A stretch of 57,039 nucleotides of DNA from Zygnema circumcarinatum. Its lineage: Eukaryota; Streptophyta; Zygnematophyceae; Zygnematales; Zygnemataceae. The notes under the pieces were generated by a model. That model saw only the letters and a program-made list of their open reading frames with translations, made no database searches and was not told the origin of the DNA. Location: the NCBI GenBank assembly GCA_037447605.1, contig CM074810.1:3894912-3951950 (forward strand), in the 5' to 3' direction. Below are positions 43,361-53,968 of this stretch, piece after piece; the first letter of the stretch is position 1; every line of letters begins with the position of its first letter. A program made the translations under genes and the position numbers.

Positions 43361-44024
43361 TAGGAGATCGCAGGAAGAGCAGAATGGAGGGTTAGCGGAT
43401 GAAAGAAACGGCATACTCATATTGTGATGGGTTTCGGTTTGTTGGTTTTTCAAATGTGAAGGGTGAATCTGTTAGTTGGTGCTTGAATCACCATAGTTGA
43501 GATCTGATAACATGCCCCACACATTCTATTTTCTTGAGAAACGAAAGCTTTTTTAGTGTTAATCTGATAGCTACAGAATTCATCGAAAAACCTGTCATCG
43601 CGCATTCATCTTCTTGATTCGATGATTGGAATGAGCCTGCTTTCGTACCTCTCGCGCATCTCGTCGTTTTGTTGCATCCATATATCTCAAACTGTTGAAG
43701 GGCGTAGTGAGACCTCTGCGGCGATGAGCCTGCCATTGAAAGTGACTGGTGTGTGGGCGGTGCAGGGGGCATGATGAGCGCATTAGGGAGCTCCCCGCCG
43801 TACATCCCCGGGTACACTGAGGCTTATCTGCGATCTCCAGACAAGGATGGTACGCTGACTTCTGCACTTCTCAGTTGTGGGCTTCATAGCAGGTTGCTGC
43901 TTGGACTTCGTGAAGTCTCTCAAGCTGAGTGAAGGGAGCTAAAGGGAGAACCTGGTGTTGACTTGCAGAGGACGAAAAGCTGCTGGATCCCATGAACGAG
44001 ATTGATTTCAGTGACCTTAAATGA
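40603..44024 (+). CDS. Plant-specific TIGR01589-domain protein
   Basis: Seven exons, 40603-40728, 41178-41447, 41897-42002, 42203-42581, 42835-43295, 43766-43849 and 43969-44024, keep frame throughout and give about 493 aa. The conserved domain spans roughly residues 128-200: ISCEDIQLVQNLIERCLQLY, MNQREVMTTLQQQARIEPGF, VWQKLEEQNPEFFRAYYTRL and QMLQFNHLLEQH. This matches the uncharacterised plant domain TIGR01589 and looks all-helical. It is flanked by a Ser/Ala/Gly-rich N-terminus and a Pro/Gly/Met-His-rich region (PPPVHGAPLGYP, GGMTMPPPHGPM), then a Gly-rich stretch and a short acidic end, DPMNEIDFSDLK. That composition resembles nuclear regulatory proteins with activation-type tails. The molecular role is unknown in any species as far as I know. 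The start ATG lies in CGGCCATGG. Confidence 0.88.
41010..41036. repeat. 11-bp inverted repeat with 5-bp loop
   Basis: AGGCTACCGTT and AACGGTAGCCT pair perfectly around GCTCG. It lies in intron 1 of the TIGR01589 gene, about 140 bp before exon 2. Confidence 0.85.
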
Positions 44025-44439
44025 AGATGTTGGGCGTCTGGAAATACTCTGCCGACCTCCCAATGCGTGCCAACTGTTGGTGCCCTCCTTTGCGGCTGCA
44101 GAGCCCTTGAGCCCTTGCCTTTCGGAAGCCCTCAATCGGCAAGGCAGCAGCTTCGTTAAGCCGTCCCTGCCTCCTAGCCCCGGGCTGCTGCTGGAGGACG
44201 GGAACGTGGGAAGATAAGAGTCGGGGCTACAAGCGGCAAGAGCTACGGGCGAGGATGAGGGTCTGGCCCTTGCAGGCGCTATTCGGCTGCTTGCCGAGGC
44301 GGGGCATTGGAGGCAGGTCGTCTCCATGGTCGCAGCCGCTGCTGCTCAGCACAGAGCGAGCGCACGCCCTTCTGCCCTCACTTTCCAAGGCGGCACCTCA
44401 GCCCCGCGGGCGGGCGAGGGGAGTGGCAACAAAGGACGG

Positions 44440-44539
44440 NNNNNNNNNNNNNNNNNNNNNNNNNNNNNNNNNNNNNNNNNNNNNNNNNNNNNNNNNNNNN
44501 NNNNNNNNNNNNNNNNNNNNNNNNNNNNNNNNNNNNNNN
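44440..44539. other. Assembly gap (100 N)
   Basis: There are exactly 100 consecutive N, a customary placeholder for a scaffold gap of unknown size. It abuts a minisatellite, which is the probable reason for assembly failure. Confidence 1.
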
Positions 44540-44780
44540 AAAGGGCCACAAGGGCCACAAAGAGGCCACAAGAGGCCACAAGGGCCACAAAGAGGCCACA
44601 AGGGCCTGAGGCCACAAGGGCCTGAGGCCACAAAGAGGCCACAAGGCCTAAAGAGGCCACAAAGAGGCCACAAGGGCCTGAGGCCACAAGGGCCTGAGGC
44701 CACAAGGGCCTGAGGCCACAAGAGGCCACAAGGGCCTGAGGCCACAAGAGGCCACAAGGGCCACAAAGAGGCCACAAAGG
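44540..44780. repeat. AGGCCACAAGGGCCTG-type minisatellite
   Basis: Units of about 9 to 18 bp built from AGGCCACAA, GGGCCTG and AGAGGCCACA alternate for about 240 bp directly after the gap. Identity between units is high. The array probably continues into the gap. Confidence 0.95.
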
Positions 44781-45083
44781 ACCAAGTATGGTTAACCGTC
44801 TGATTAGGACTGTATTATTTAACTGTTTTTAAGGTGATTGGCTGGGAAAGCAAATCTGAAATGGAGGGAAGGTGTGTCTCATCCAGCACAGAGGCAGCTT
44901 TGTTCAAATGCAAGGGGAAAGAAATGTGTCCACGCATTTAAACTGATAATTCTATCTCAAACAATTGACCACAAAATACTCTCATTCGTTCATTGTCAGC
45001 TAGTTTACAAAATACATACAATCGCGTGTTCTTAGAACCACTATACATGCAGCCCCACAGAATAGTTACATTGACGTTGCTGC

Positions 45084-47856
45084 TCACGAGACCGACATGA
45101 GGTGAGCCAAAGCCCGTTCTCTATCGTTGTCATACATGGCCAGTGCGGTTGTGATCGCATCCGAGGGGAAGCCCATCTCCTGGAGCAAGTCGTATGAAGA
45201 ACAGAACTCCACTACCTGAAAGACAAAGATGACATCCTTGTCTCAGCACAATCAAAACTTCCCTCACGTGGAGGAGTTCCAAAAAGCACTCATTCCTTCC
45301 TTGCTGAACCGTCGCAATGAACTGAACGGAAGCTCGACTCCAATACCTTTGGCTGCACATCGCCGTAGGTCGCCACCGCCGTGGCCACCGCATCACGCTG
45401 CATGCCCATTTTGGTGTACTTTGCGACTACTGAATCCTCTGCGGAATGTGGAAAGCCTTCCTGAGCAACACATACTGCGGCCTTTGTCAATATTTTAAGC
45501 ACTTCAAGGCTTAATCCCACACAAAACAGCAAACGAACTCCTCCAATGGAAATGGTGTGCTTTTAAAGACCGTTGACGGGCAATCATTAGCGTCAAGGTT
45601 ATCATACCGCTGCATCTGTCAGATATGTTGAGGGCTCGCCCCTCCTGAGAGCACTTTGGCTCGCCATCTCCCAGTTTTGCTCGTCAGCTTCTTCCAAGAT
45701 TTTACGCTCCAAATCAAAGTCAAACTGAAAATTGGTGTGAGGTATCTCACCATTTTGAGGTGATAATTGTACCTGCATGTACCCATGAAAAATAGATTAA
45801 ATGCTTACAAGACGCAGGTCTGCTTCTTCTGCCCAAACGAGCTCTAAAGAAGACTGGAAGAAGAATCTGCTTAAGGGTTTTAGGGGTTTTTAGATATTAG
45901 GTTCAGCAGAAGCAGCTTCCCAGCAGGTAAACGGATTCGGGAGCCATCACTGTCGGGTTTTGTGGAAAGTCACATTGGACTTTGGACAACGAGTGAAATT
46001 GATTCAACCCATGGCGGTGCCATCACAGTGCAGGAGGGGGAATGCAATACAAGACCAAACTCGTCAAACCAGCTATACCAAAAGCGAAACAATGGTAACA
46101 TAGAAATATGGCATTCCATAACATAATACACAAAAACGGCTGAAATTGTTTTGAATGTGACGTTAACCAAAGTATCAGTGTTTTTAGACATAGACAGGCA
46201 GAAACAAAAAAAACGCCATGTCTGTTCAGTGGAGGTACATAGCAAATCTGTCTGATTTTCGACCGTGTTCTGCTCAACATGGCCAAAAAAACAACTGCAG
46301 GACAGACCTCGACCTTGTATCGACCTGGATGGCAAACAGAGCACGACGAGGCATAAGGAATGCATCTTCATCAGATTGAGGGACCTGTCATGAAGGAGCA
46401 CTACGACCTGATCAAAGTCATGAAGGAACTCCTCGGGAAATGGATAAACAACAATCGAGTACAATCGCAAACAAATAACTCTTTGAGGCAACCTAAGGCT
46501 GCAACGATTCCAAAACCCAGAAAAGCAAAACAGGATAATAAAATGAGCATCATCCAAGGAAAATAGACATGAAAGGAATACTCACTGGGGGGGCAATGCG
46601 ATAGGAAGGCCGAATTCTAACTCTTATCCCCACAGGCCCACCTGTCAATGCCTCACTCCAAGATATGAAAGGCCCACATAGCCTTTAGTCCCGCATCAAC
46701 TTTTGCGTTGTTTGGACAGCCTTTACAAGGTTAGCACTATTCATTCTGGAAATTGATAAAGCCCAGCTTCCTTTTGACATGCAAAACAGGCCATGTGACA
46801 ACCATTCTCGTGACTTAGGCTGACAAAGAAGGTAACCCTCTGATATGCAACCTCAGTACTTCCATGATTCCCCATGCCAGCCCACCCATCTGCTAAGGAA
46901 AGATCTAACACTAGGACGGTAAAAGAGAAAGGAAAGATGGTATCTGGGCAAATGTTTTCAGGGTTTTCCAGCATCTGCAACTTCATCAGCTTTGCTCGCA
47001 ACGAGATTTCAGAGGCTTAGAATTCCTAGAGCTTCCAGGGGCCGGTGGATAGCAATACATACCATGTGAAGCCGGAGCAGGAGCAGAAAGAGGTGCGGGA
47101 GGGCGCAAGGGCCCCCTCACGGGCTGTGCCACCTGAGGGTACATGCCCGTGGCGGAGGGCGCAGAGGAATAGCCTCCTCCTGCGGGCTGCGCGCCCACCT
47201 GTGGGTATTCCACCCTTTGAGTGCCATCTCGCCTCCAATACTCCGCCATCCAAGCAGGGAGGCGGAACGCCCTACTGCCACCGAAACGCTGTCGAGTCAA
47301 TTCACGACTTCCAAGGTTGAAGTGTACCAGTATTCAGCCGTGCTGGACGAAGAACTGCAGACATAGAACGTCTCAGCAAAGGCTGGAAAAACTTGGTCAT
47401 GGCGCTGACAGCAGCAGAATGCGATGCCTCCATAGCGTGATCCAAGTAGAAATCATGCGTCCTTGGTGTACAGGACGAGGAGTGCATGAACGGAGGTAGA
47501 ACGAAAGGGGCGAAAGAGGGAGCTGGCGAAGGAGCTAGATAGAGAGAGCGCGAGGAAGAAATGCAAGAGAAATGAACAGATAGCTGCTGGCAAGAAATAA
47601 CGGTCGAACAGTTTCTAAATGATCAGGGACGAGAATAAAGATGGGCTACAGATTGTGAAGGGCCAGTAGAGAAGGAATTACAAACTGCGATGCGGAAGGG
47701 AGGTAAACGAAAAGGAAAAAAATCATGAAAAGTAGAATCCTCGAGCAGAAAATGGGAGAAACGAAGACGAGAGAAACAGCCTACCTTGGATTCCCCTTGG
47801 CGCCTTGTCCCCTGCGAGCGGCAGCCGCAGCGAGAAGAAATACAGATTCCACAAAC
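45084..47856 (-). CDS. UBA-domain protein, plant type; 5' end not resolved
   Basis: Six exons fit by phase: 47856-47785, 47274-47063, 46641-46586, 45772-45608, 45460-45347 and 45215-45084 (stop at 45084), about 250 residues so far. They encode FVESVFLLAAAAARRGQGAK; a Pro/Gly/Ser-rich segment after AFRLPAWMAEYWRR; VRIRPSYRIAPP joined to VQLSPQNGEIPHTNFQFDFD; LERKILEEADEQNWEMASQS; VVAKYTKMGMQRDAVATAVA; and lastly LLQEMGFPSDAITTALAMYD followed by NDRERALAHLM. The last exon is a ubiquitin-associated (UBA) fold with the MGF loop and the LAMYDND-ALAHL helix. It probably binds ubiquitin or ubiquitylated partners; the exact role is unknown. The first listed exon starts in phase 2, so at least one upstream exon with the ATG is missing. 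A candidate ending SALR at about 47964 lacks a start codon. Confidence 0.72.
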
Positions 47857-48446
47857 CTGCAAACCCAACATACACTACGGTAATCCTGAAAAGCTTCTGA
47901 AAGTCATAACCCTCGGCCGAAGGGTACAAGTACTGCCAAGAACATACGGCAACCCACCGGAGTGCAGATCTTCGCAAAAATCCCTCCTAACGAGCGAACC
48001 GCGAGCAAGCGAGAGGCGAGGCGACGCGAGGCGGAACGATCGCCCTCCCCCCCCCCGGCCCCGGGCCGATCCACAGCGCACACTTTCGTGCCGGGCCGTG
48101 CCGTGCCGTGCCGTGTCGTTTTTATTGTTTCAGTCAGAACTTCGCTTTTGTATTTTAGGTCTTATGTGGGCTCTGTAAATTCTTTCTTGCGCACATCAAC
48201 TGCAGGTTTTCCCTTTCTTGGCTCCGCCATTTCATAGGTTTCACGTATGCGCTGTTTGGGTGCAGCTTGCCGTTTGCCTGGACCTTCCATCCATGATGTA
48301 TTTATGTGCTGCACACTGTTCCCACATAGCTCATTTGCAACTTCCTTACCATATCTGATAAGTAGAGACATAGAATCAAAAGGGTTTTTGGATGTATGCA
48401 GGAAAGTGGCATGTGGCGACGTAGTGTAAACGACTGCATGTAATGG
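47857..48446. promoter_or_regulatory. Divergent region between the UBA gene and the methyltransferase gene
   Basis: This region must contain the missing first exon and promoter of the UBA gene (-) and the promoter of the methyltransferase gene (+). A CCGTG repeat (four units) is at about 48098-48118 and a poly-C run at about 48046-48056. I could not place the start codon of the minus gene. Confidence 0.4.
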
Positions 48447-49592
48447 ATGAGGATGGGAACGAGCAAACGGAGGTGTAAAGTCAACGGTTTGCAACTCGTT
48501 CTCGTTTTTTCAATAGCCCTGATCTATTTCCGAATATACCTGGCCATCTTGTCACCCAAGCATTCATCTGGAGAATGCAGAGAAGCAGAGGCAGAGTTAA
48601 GAGCCCTGCAAAGCTCCCTTGTCGGGTGCTCTGCAGAGCTATTTCAGCGAGGGAAGCTTTCTGCAACAGTGGCAGCAGCGGCTGATCCAAACGAGAGAGT
48701 TGACGATGGGGCTTTCACCGTGGCCGACTGGAGGGCGTCTTTGGGGGAGTGCACGGCATCGGATGCTGATTTGAAGCAGTTCGTGAAGTATGATTCACAC
48801 TCTGAGTGCCCGGATGACTGGCCGACGGTAGAAGCACTGATCTGGAAAGAGAATTGTCAAAGCCTGCCGCGGCGGAAGTGCTTTGCTGCTATGCCTGAGA
48901 TATACCCCGAACCGTACCCTTTCCCTGACGCATTATGGAGAACTCCGAGCAAAGATAGTGTCCGATGGGACCATTATGAGTGCAAAGGTTTTGACTGTCT
49001 TGCCTCCTATGATGGCGGCGTCTTCCAGCTAGAGAAGGAGAGAGCGAGATGGCATGTCAAGAGGCAAGTGAACAATGAACTTGTCCTTGATGTCTCAGCT
49101 GTTCTGGCCCTTAAAAAGGGGAGCATTAGAGTCGGGCTTGATATTGGTGGGCGCATTGGATGCTTTGCTGCACAGATGGCTGTGTATAATGTGACTATTA
49201 TCACAACAAGTGCGAATGAAGGTGTTCCTTTCTTAGAGACCTTGGCTTTGAGGGGCCTCATTGGTCTTCAGCTGTCTCCAAAAGGGAGGCTTCCTTTTTT
49301 TGACAACAGCATGGACATTGTCCACAACAAGAGAAGCATAAATTCACTGTCGCCCGATGAATTTGAGTCGGTGCTTCTGGACTGGGACAGAGTCCTTAGG
49401 CCTGGAGGGGTTCTCTGGATAGAGGAGTTTCGGCAGCCAAAGGACATAGTCGAAGATTATTTGAGCAAGCTACACTTGTTGCAATACAATGTACATCAAT
49501 GGATCATGGAGTTTCTAAAGGAGAAGAGGCATGTAAGTCAGCTCACCGTGGTCCTTGAGAAACCTCTTCGGGAGGAGTTGGAGTCGATTTGA
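48447..49592 (+). CDS. Intronless plant methyltransferase-like protein with a signal anchor
   Basis: A single 381-codon exon. Residues about 13-34 (LQLVLVFSIALIYFRIYLAI) form an N-terminal membrane anchor after a basic MRMGTSKRRCK, a type II Golgi-like topology. The rest resembles the plant S-adenosylmethionine-dependent methyltransferase family of At5g40830/At3g27230: YECKGFDCLASY, then SIRVGLDIGGRIGCFAAQMA, NVTIITTSANEGVPF and ALRGLIGLQLSPKGRLPFFD. VLLDWDRVLRPGGVLWIEEF and VLEKP close the match. The substrate is unknown in plants; a cell-wall polysaccharide is a guess from the topology. Motif I reads GLDIGGRIGCFAA, less canonical than the GTGTFAA remembered from homologues, so SAM binding needs testing. 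It is the only confident single-exon gene in the window. A second ATG lies two codons downstream. Confidence 0.88.
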   Translation: MRMGTSKRRCKVNGLQLVLVFSIALIYFRIYLAILSPKHSSGECREAEAELRALQSSLVGCSAELFQRGKLSATVAAAADPNERVDDGAFTVADWRASLGECTASDADLKQFVKYDSHSECPDDWPTVEALIWKENCQSLPRRKCFAAMPEIYPEPYPFPDALWRTPSKDSVRWDHYECKGFDCLASYDGGVFQLEKERARWHVKRQVNNELVLDVSAVLALKKGSIRVGLDIGGRIGCFAAQMAVYNVTIITTSANEGVPFLETLALRGLIGLQLSPKGRLPFFDNSMDIVHNKRSINSLSPDEFESVLLDWDRVLRPGGVLWIEEFRQPKDIVEDYLSKLHLLQYNVHQWIMEFLKEKRHVSQLTVVLEKPLREELESI

Positions 49593-50358
49593 AGTTCGAT
49601 TCGAAGGCCATCTAAGTGGAGCCAGTTCTGCATATCGTTATTATTTCATTCATCGGAAGCGCAGGCATGGATAGAAGAAAATGTCAGCCGCCATGGTTTT
49701 TACTGAAAGCTTTTGGTTTTGGAATAATGATGTTTGTTGCCAGGTGCGCGGATGTCTGCGCACGTTGAAATTGGCAGAAACGTACGGTCGTGTTTCAGGG
49801 TTCTCTCGATTCTTTCGTTTTGTCTTACGGCTGGATAGGACGTTATTGAATCCCAGTTGTATCTTATGTCTTATTTTCTTTGTTTTATTCTATGAAGGGT
49901 TGCCAACTTTTCCGATGGTTGCGAACCACTGGTAAACTCTATTTCGAAATGTAATTTCCAATTCCGTACGAAACACCGTTATGAAGCGTTACCTACAGCA
50001 AAGCAAAGCAAAATCCCTAAACCCTCGCATCCCGCACGCATCACACTTCATTCTTGGAGGCGTTGTGCGCCATAGTCTGAAAGACAGGCATTCCTTTCAG
50101 GACAACATCACGCGGCTAAAACGAACATCCGAGGAGGAACCGCACTTGTTTTGGCCATTCCTTATTCTACAAATCATCAATTAAGATTGTCACATAATTA
50201 GTCATCGACCATCTTGACGGTCGCTGGCAGGCATCTTATCGTCCATAACCGGACTTGAAGTAACATCTACAGCTGAATTGCTGACAAACACAGAAATAGA
50301 ACAATTTCGCCTGCAGAACAAGTTCGCCTCATCCCCTAAATGGGTGCCGGTAAGTCCG
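49593..50358. other. Convergent spacer, no gene seen
   Basis: The spacer between the methyltransferase stop and the minus-strand glycosyltransferase stop is AT-richer than its surroundings. A CCGTACG word occurs at about 49963 and a CCCTAAACCCT telomere-like word at about 50015. No coding exon is recognised. Confidence 0.6.
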
Positions 50359-53110
50359 TTACGACTCCTTCAGTTTCTTCCAATCCCGCTTGTCCTTTGA
50401 CTGCCTTAGTTGATGCTGCTTGAGGAAGCGCGCCCAGCGCACGGGCTGGACCCAGCCCTGCGGGATGACGTAGGAGCCCTTCTTGTTGCGCACGTGCCCC
50501 ATGCAGTTGAAGTGCACTATGCGCCAACACGTGCCGTTCGCCTCCTTGCCGCGCGCATTCAGGCCCAAAAACGGTACCGGCTTCGAGCAGCCGCTCACAT
50601 TCCACATGCGCGGGAGGATCCGGCAGATGCGCTTGTACTGCTTGCAGATCCACATGAAGAGCCACTGGTCCCCGTCCTCCACATACTCCTTCAAGGACTT
50701 CGGAGCGCGCCCCTTCAGTGCCGTGACAAGGAGCTGAGCCAAAAGAATGTTTGTACAATCAGGAGAAACAAAGAGAAAGGGAGTGAGATCAGCTGGCGTT
50801 GACCTGTTGAGTCATGTTGGGCCTAGAAGGAAGCTTCAGGAGAAAAGCGATGTTCAAGCGATTAAGTAATTAAGGATTAGTCATGTTTCTGGCACAAGAG
50901 GTCCAGATACCGGTTCCTGGTTGTAAAGCTTTGCTGGAAATGTGTATCGAACAATTCTTTGGCATGTGCGGAAATACAGCAGGCGTGCAGGACTTCACCT
51001 TTGTGAGGTTTGCTTTCCGTATCCGGTCCAGGTCAAGCACAAGCTGACAGCTGCAGTATGGTCTGAGAAAGCGTCTCTTGTTATGACCCTCCGGGTGATT
51101 GTTGCCCATCCAGTATAGCAACTGGTGATCTCGAGTCATCTCTCCAAAATACTCCCACAAGTCTTGGATGTCTCCTGCGAAAAGCATGTCCACATCGAGG
51201 TACACGGCCCGCTTCACTTGCCACAGAATGTCTGCCACGAAAAACTTGCACATTCCCGGCACCCCCGCGTGATGCGCCAAAGGGAAGAGGCTGAGTTCTT
51301 GAGCGCGCTGCACCACCCACTCCGTCGGAATCATATGTAGACTGTACAGGACGGCCGCATCGCCGGGGGTGCTGGCATTCGCATAGCCGCGGTAGTTACT
51401 GGAGGGGCGAGAGGAGAGGGTGAAGGGAGCAGGGTTGGGAAGCATCATCCATGCACCAATTGCCTCCATCATCGCTGGAATGGCGGTGATCTCAGGAGCT
51501 CCCGCGACTAGAAAATGGATCCATAGTTTACACCTCGTTTGGGAAATGATGGATTTCAGCATGTTTCTTGTCTCCTCCTGCGGGAAAAGGAACGAAAAAT
51601 GACAGTGTTACAGCAAAGGACTTCACAAGATATAAAAATTCAACCTTGCATGAGTCCCACTAGCCCCTTCCACACAGCATCTGCTCGCATAGGGGATCTA
51701 CCGCCTAAATTGTGATCCAACGTCACACCATCACCAAGCGTTCACATATGCAGGGGATGGACAGGGTGAGAGGCAGAAACAAGTCAGTACAGTTGTGAAA
51801 AAAAAAGGTGAGGGGCAGATAGTACGAGACAAAAGAGGAGAAGTGCACAGGAGAAGGAGTGGGGCATACGGGAACTGCTTATACTACATAGCCTGTAACC
51901 CATCCCATGCCCCGCTCACTCCTTGATGCCCTCCCACCTGTGTGAAGGGCTCCCTGTACCACATGGCCGACACAAACACGACATGAATGCGCTCGCGCAG
52001 CTTGAGCTTGCAGGCCCCCGACTTCCGGGGCACTCCGCACTCTTCCGCCTCCGCCACCTCAATGATCGACTTCTTTGCAGCAGGAGGGTCTCCTCGGGGC
52101 TTTTCCTCACTTCCTCCATCCTCTCCGCCTCCCATGTCCAAGACAGGCAGCTCCGAATCATTCTCCCATGCATTGTCCTCCAGATGAAGGTCAGCAGGGA
52201 GCCCTGATTCTGCAATTCTGTTACCATTGCGGAACAACTCTGTGAGAGGTAAACCGAAGCCAATCACTGAGAGTGTTATTGTGCAGGCCTGTTGTTCCAC
52301 TCTACTATAACATGAACCTGATCTGACATCCGCTAGGGTATACCCTACAACCTTATGCCCAGCGAAGTCATAATGGCAACCTTTCATCTCAAATATATAA
52401 GAAAATCGAACTATTGTCCTACTGTCATCCATTCTTGCCCCTAGCAAATCTCACTCAATCCTTGCCGTCGTCCTAGCCCTGAATCTCGATGAGATTCCAT
52501 CAGAAAGGTCCCAGCGGAAACTCAGCAAGATTTAAATAAAGAACATACGCCACCTGGCACAAACTGAACCGGGTTGCACCCACATCATGGCCTAGATCCG
52601 ACAATCCAGAGTCAAAACTCTACAGTATTGGCTTCAAACACTTCAAAACTAAACACTAAATACCCAAATTATTACTATTAAGTTAGAAATATACAATTTA
52701 GCGTATCTGGTGATTATAAACCCTAGAGTTCTAATCAGGGTTTCCACAGAGAGATGCAAGGATCACATTTAAAGGGAAAAATGCTTTGATCATAAACTTT
52801 TTCTATTTTTCTGCAACTTTGCCTCGAGAACAGCTTCCTTATAACTACCAAGCAGACGTCAACCAATTGAGCTTGATTTAAATGCTTTTCGCAGAAGACC
52901 CTCCACAGTATAAGTTAAAACAGGAAATGATCAAATTCCCAAGCTCGCCGTATTTTTCAGAGGTAAAGGGCACATTGGAGTGCTGAGCAAGCTCTACCTG
53001 TCACGGCATTTGAAAATTACCACGCCGCCCATGATTAGCAGGACCCCCAGAGAAAGCAGCGCGCGGAGGCGCCCTAGCATGGACATGCGCTGCCTTGGTC
53101 GAACAGCCAT
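50359..53110 (-). CDS. Type II membrane glycosyltransferase, GT8-like
   Basis: Four exons, 53110-52998, 52217-51938, 51577-50999 and 50733-50359, give about 448 aa. The N-terminus has a basic cap and a signal anchor, ALLSLGVLLIMGGVVIF, as in Golgi enzymes. Residues 60-100 are acidic and likely a stem. The catalytic domain starts at IHVVFVSAMWY and contains LFPLAHHAGVPGMCKFFVAD and the metal-binding DxD in KRAVYLDVDMLFAGDIQDLW (D259, D261). Further stretches are NNHPEGHNKRRFLRPYCSCQ and LVLDLDRIRKANLTK, then DGDQWLFMWICKQYK and VHFNCMGHVRNKKGSY. This fits retaining GT8-type enzymes (glucosyl-, xylosyl- or glucuronosyltransferases); donor and acceptor are unknown. The exon 1/2 junction (acceptor at 52218) is the least certain, because the polypyrimidine tract is weak. 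Confidence 0.85.
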
Positions 53111-53968
53111 AGCGGGGGAGGAGTCACATGCCAATACTGCACGCATTCCTTCTTTCTCCCTTTCCGTCCTTCCTCCCCTCTTCTTCTCTTCTTCTCGCCT
53201 CCTTCCAATCGCTTTCTTCTTTCCGTGTACTTTTCCCTTTGTTCCTCCCCTCCTCCTCTGCTTCCTCGCGATGGACCTTCCTCACTTACACAGAGATATC
53301 TCCCATCCACTTGGTTAAGCTGCCGTTGAACCTTCGCCACAATCTAATTCCTCCGTTGTTTCTCCCCGCTTACTTCGCTCGCCGCCGACACGCCCTCCCG
53401 CCGCCCTCACAACGAAGTGAGCGTCCATGAGTCGAGTTCAGGCAGCGGTGCGTCCTCTGCCCTGCCCAGCGCCGAGCCGGCCTCTCGCTTCTACCGTAGC
53501 TCCTCCCTAGACAGGCACAGACACAGGCCCACACAGACACAGACAGGCCAAGACAGAGACACAGGGAGGACCAGACACAGGCACAGACATAGGCATAGAG
53601 AGGCACAGACAGGGCAGACACAGACACAGACGCAGGCCCAGACAGGCCCAGGGCCGCCCGCAGCCGGGTACAGGCGTCCGCTCGCTCCCTCCCTCCCTCC
53701 GCCCACGCCGCGGTTGGCGGTTCACTGGTCCGTACGACCATGTACGGTTTCATACGGCTTCATCTCGCTCCATGCGCGCAACGGAGCTGCGAGCATGAAA
53801 CGGAGCGCGCGCCCGCGCGCCCCCGCGCAGCCACACAGTCCGCCGCCACGTGGCATTATGCCGCCTTCCTCCCGCCCTCCGGCCTCTATCCCTCCCTCCC
53901 TCCCTACTCTCTCCCTCCCGCCCTCCCTCCCTCGTCCGCACCGGAAGCAGCAGCGACCTTAGGCCGCC
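53111..53968. promoter_or_regulatory. Divergent region between the glycosyltransferase and CSP41a genes
   Basis: An 858-bp region between two start codons. It contains CT-rich sequence (53140-53260), a CACAGA minisatellite (53512-53650), and a GTAC cluster at 53728-53755 (CCGTACGACC, TGTACGGTTTCATACGG) about 220 bp before the CSP41a ATG. A CCCTCCCTC-rich stretch then runs up to GGCCGCCATGG at the start. Confidence 0.45.
53512..53650. repeat. CACAGA/CAGGCA-type minisatellite
   Basis: Imperfect 6-bp units (CACAGA, CAGGCA, GACACA, CAGGCC) repeat for about 140 bp. Open frames across it on either strand are repetitive and are not genes. Confidence 0.85.

Larger units (their letters stand above)
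44025..45083. other. Convergent spacer with assembly gap and minisatellite
   Basis: Two genes converge here. The interval contains the 100-N gap and the minisatellite listed separately. A frame at 44255-44438 runs into the gap but has no recognisable similarity, and AT-rich sequence follows the repeat. The true length is unknown because of the gap. Confidence 0.6.

Noticed and set aside
42741-43427. 228-codon plus-strand frame overlapping TIGR01589 exon 5
   Set aside because: It runs through an intron and in a different frame from the phase-consistent exon 42835-43295; shadow frame.
44540-44780. Repeat array considered as CRISPR-like
   Set aside because: Unit lengths vary, there are no unique spacers and the genome is eukaryotic; it is a minisatellite.
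50870-50998. Frame containing ELFDTHFQQSFTTRN after glycosyltransferase exon 3
   Set aside because: It is out of frame with exon 3, and joining exon 3 to the exon at 50733 restores a family-like sequence; treated as intronic, although an alternative terminal exon is not excluded.
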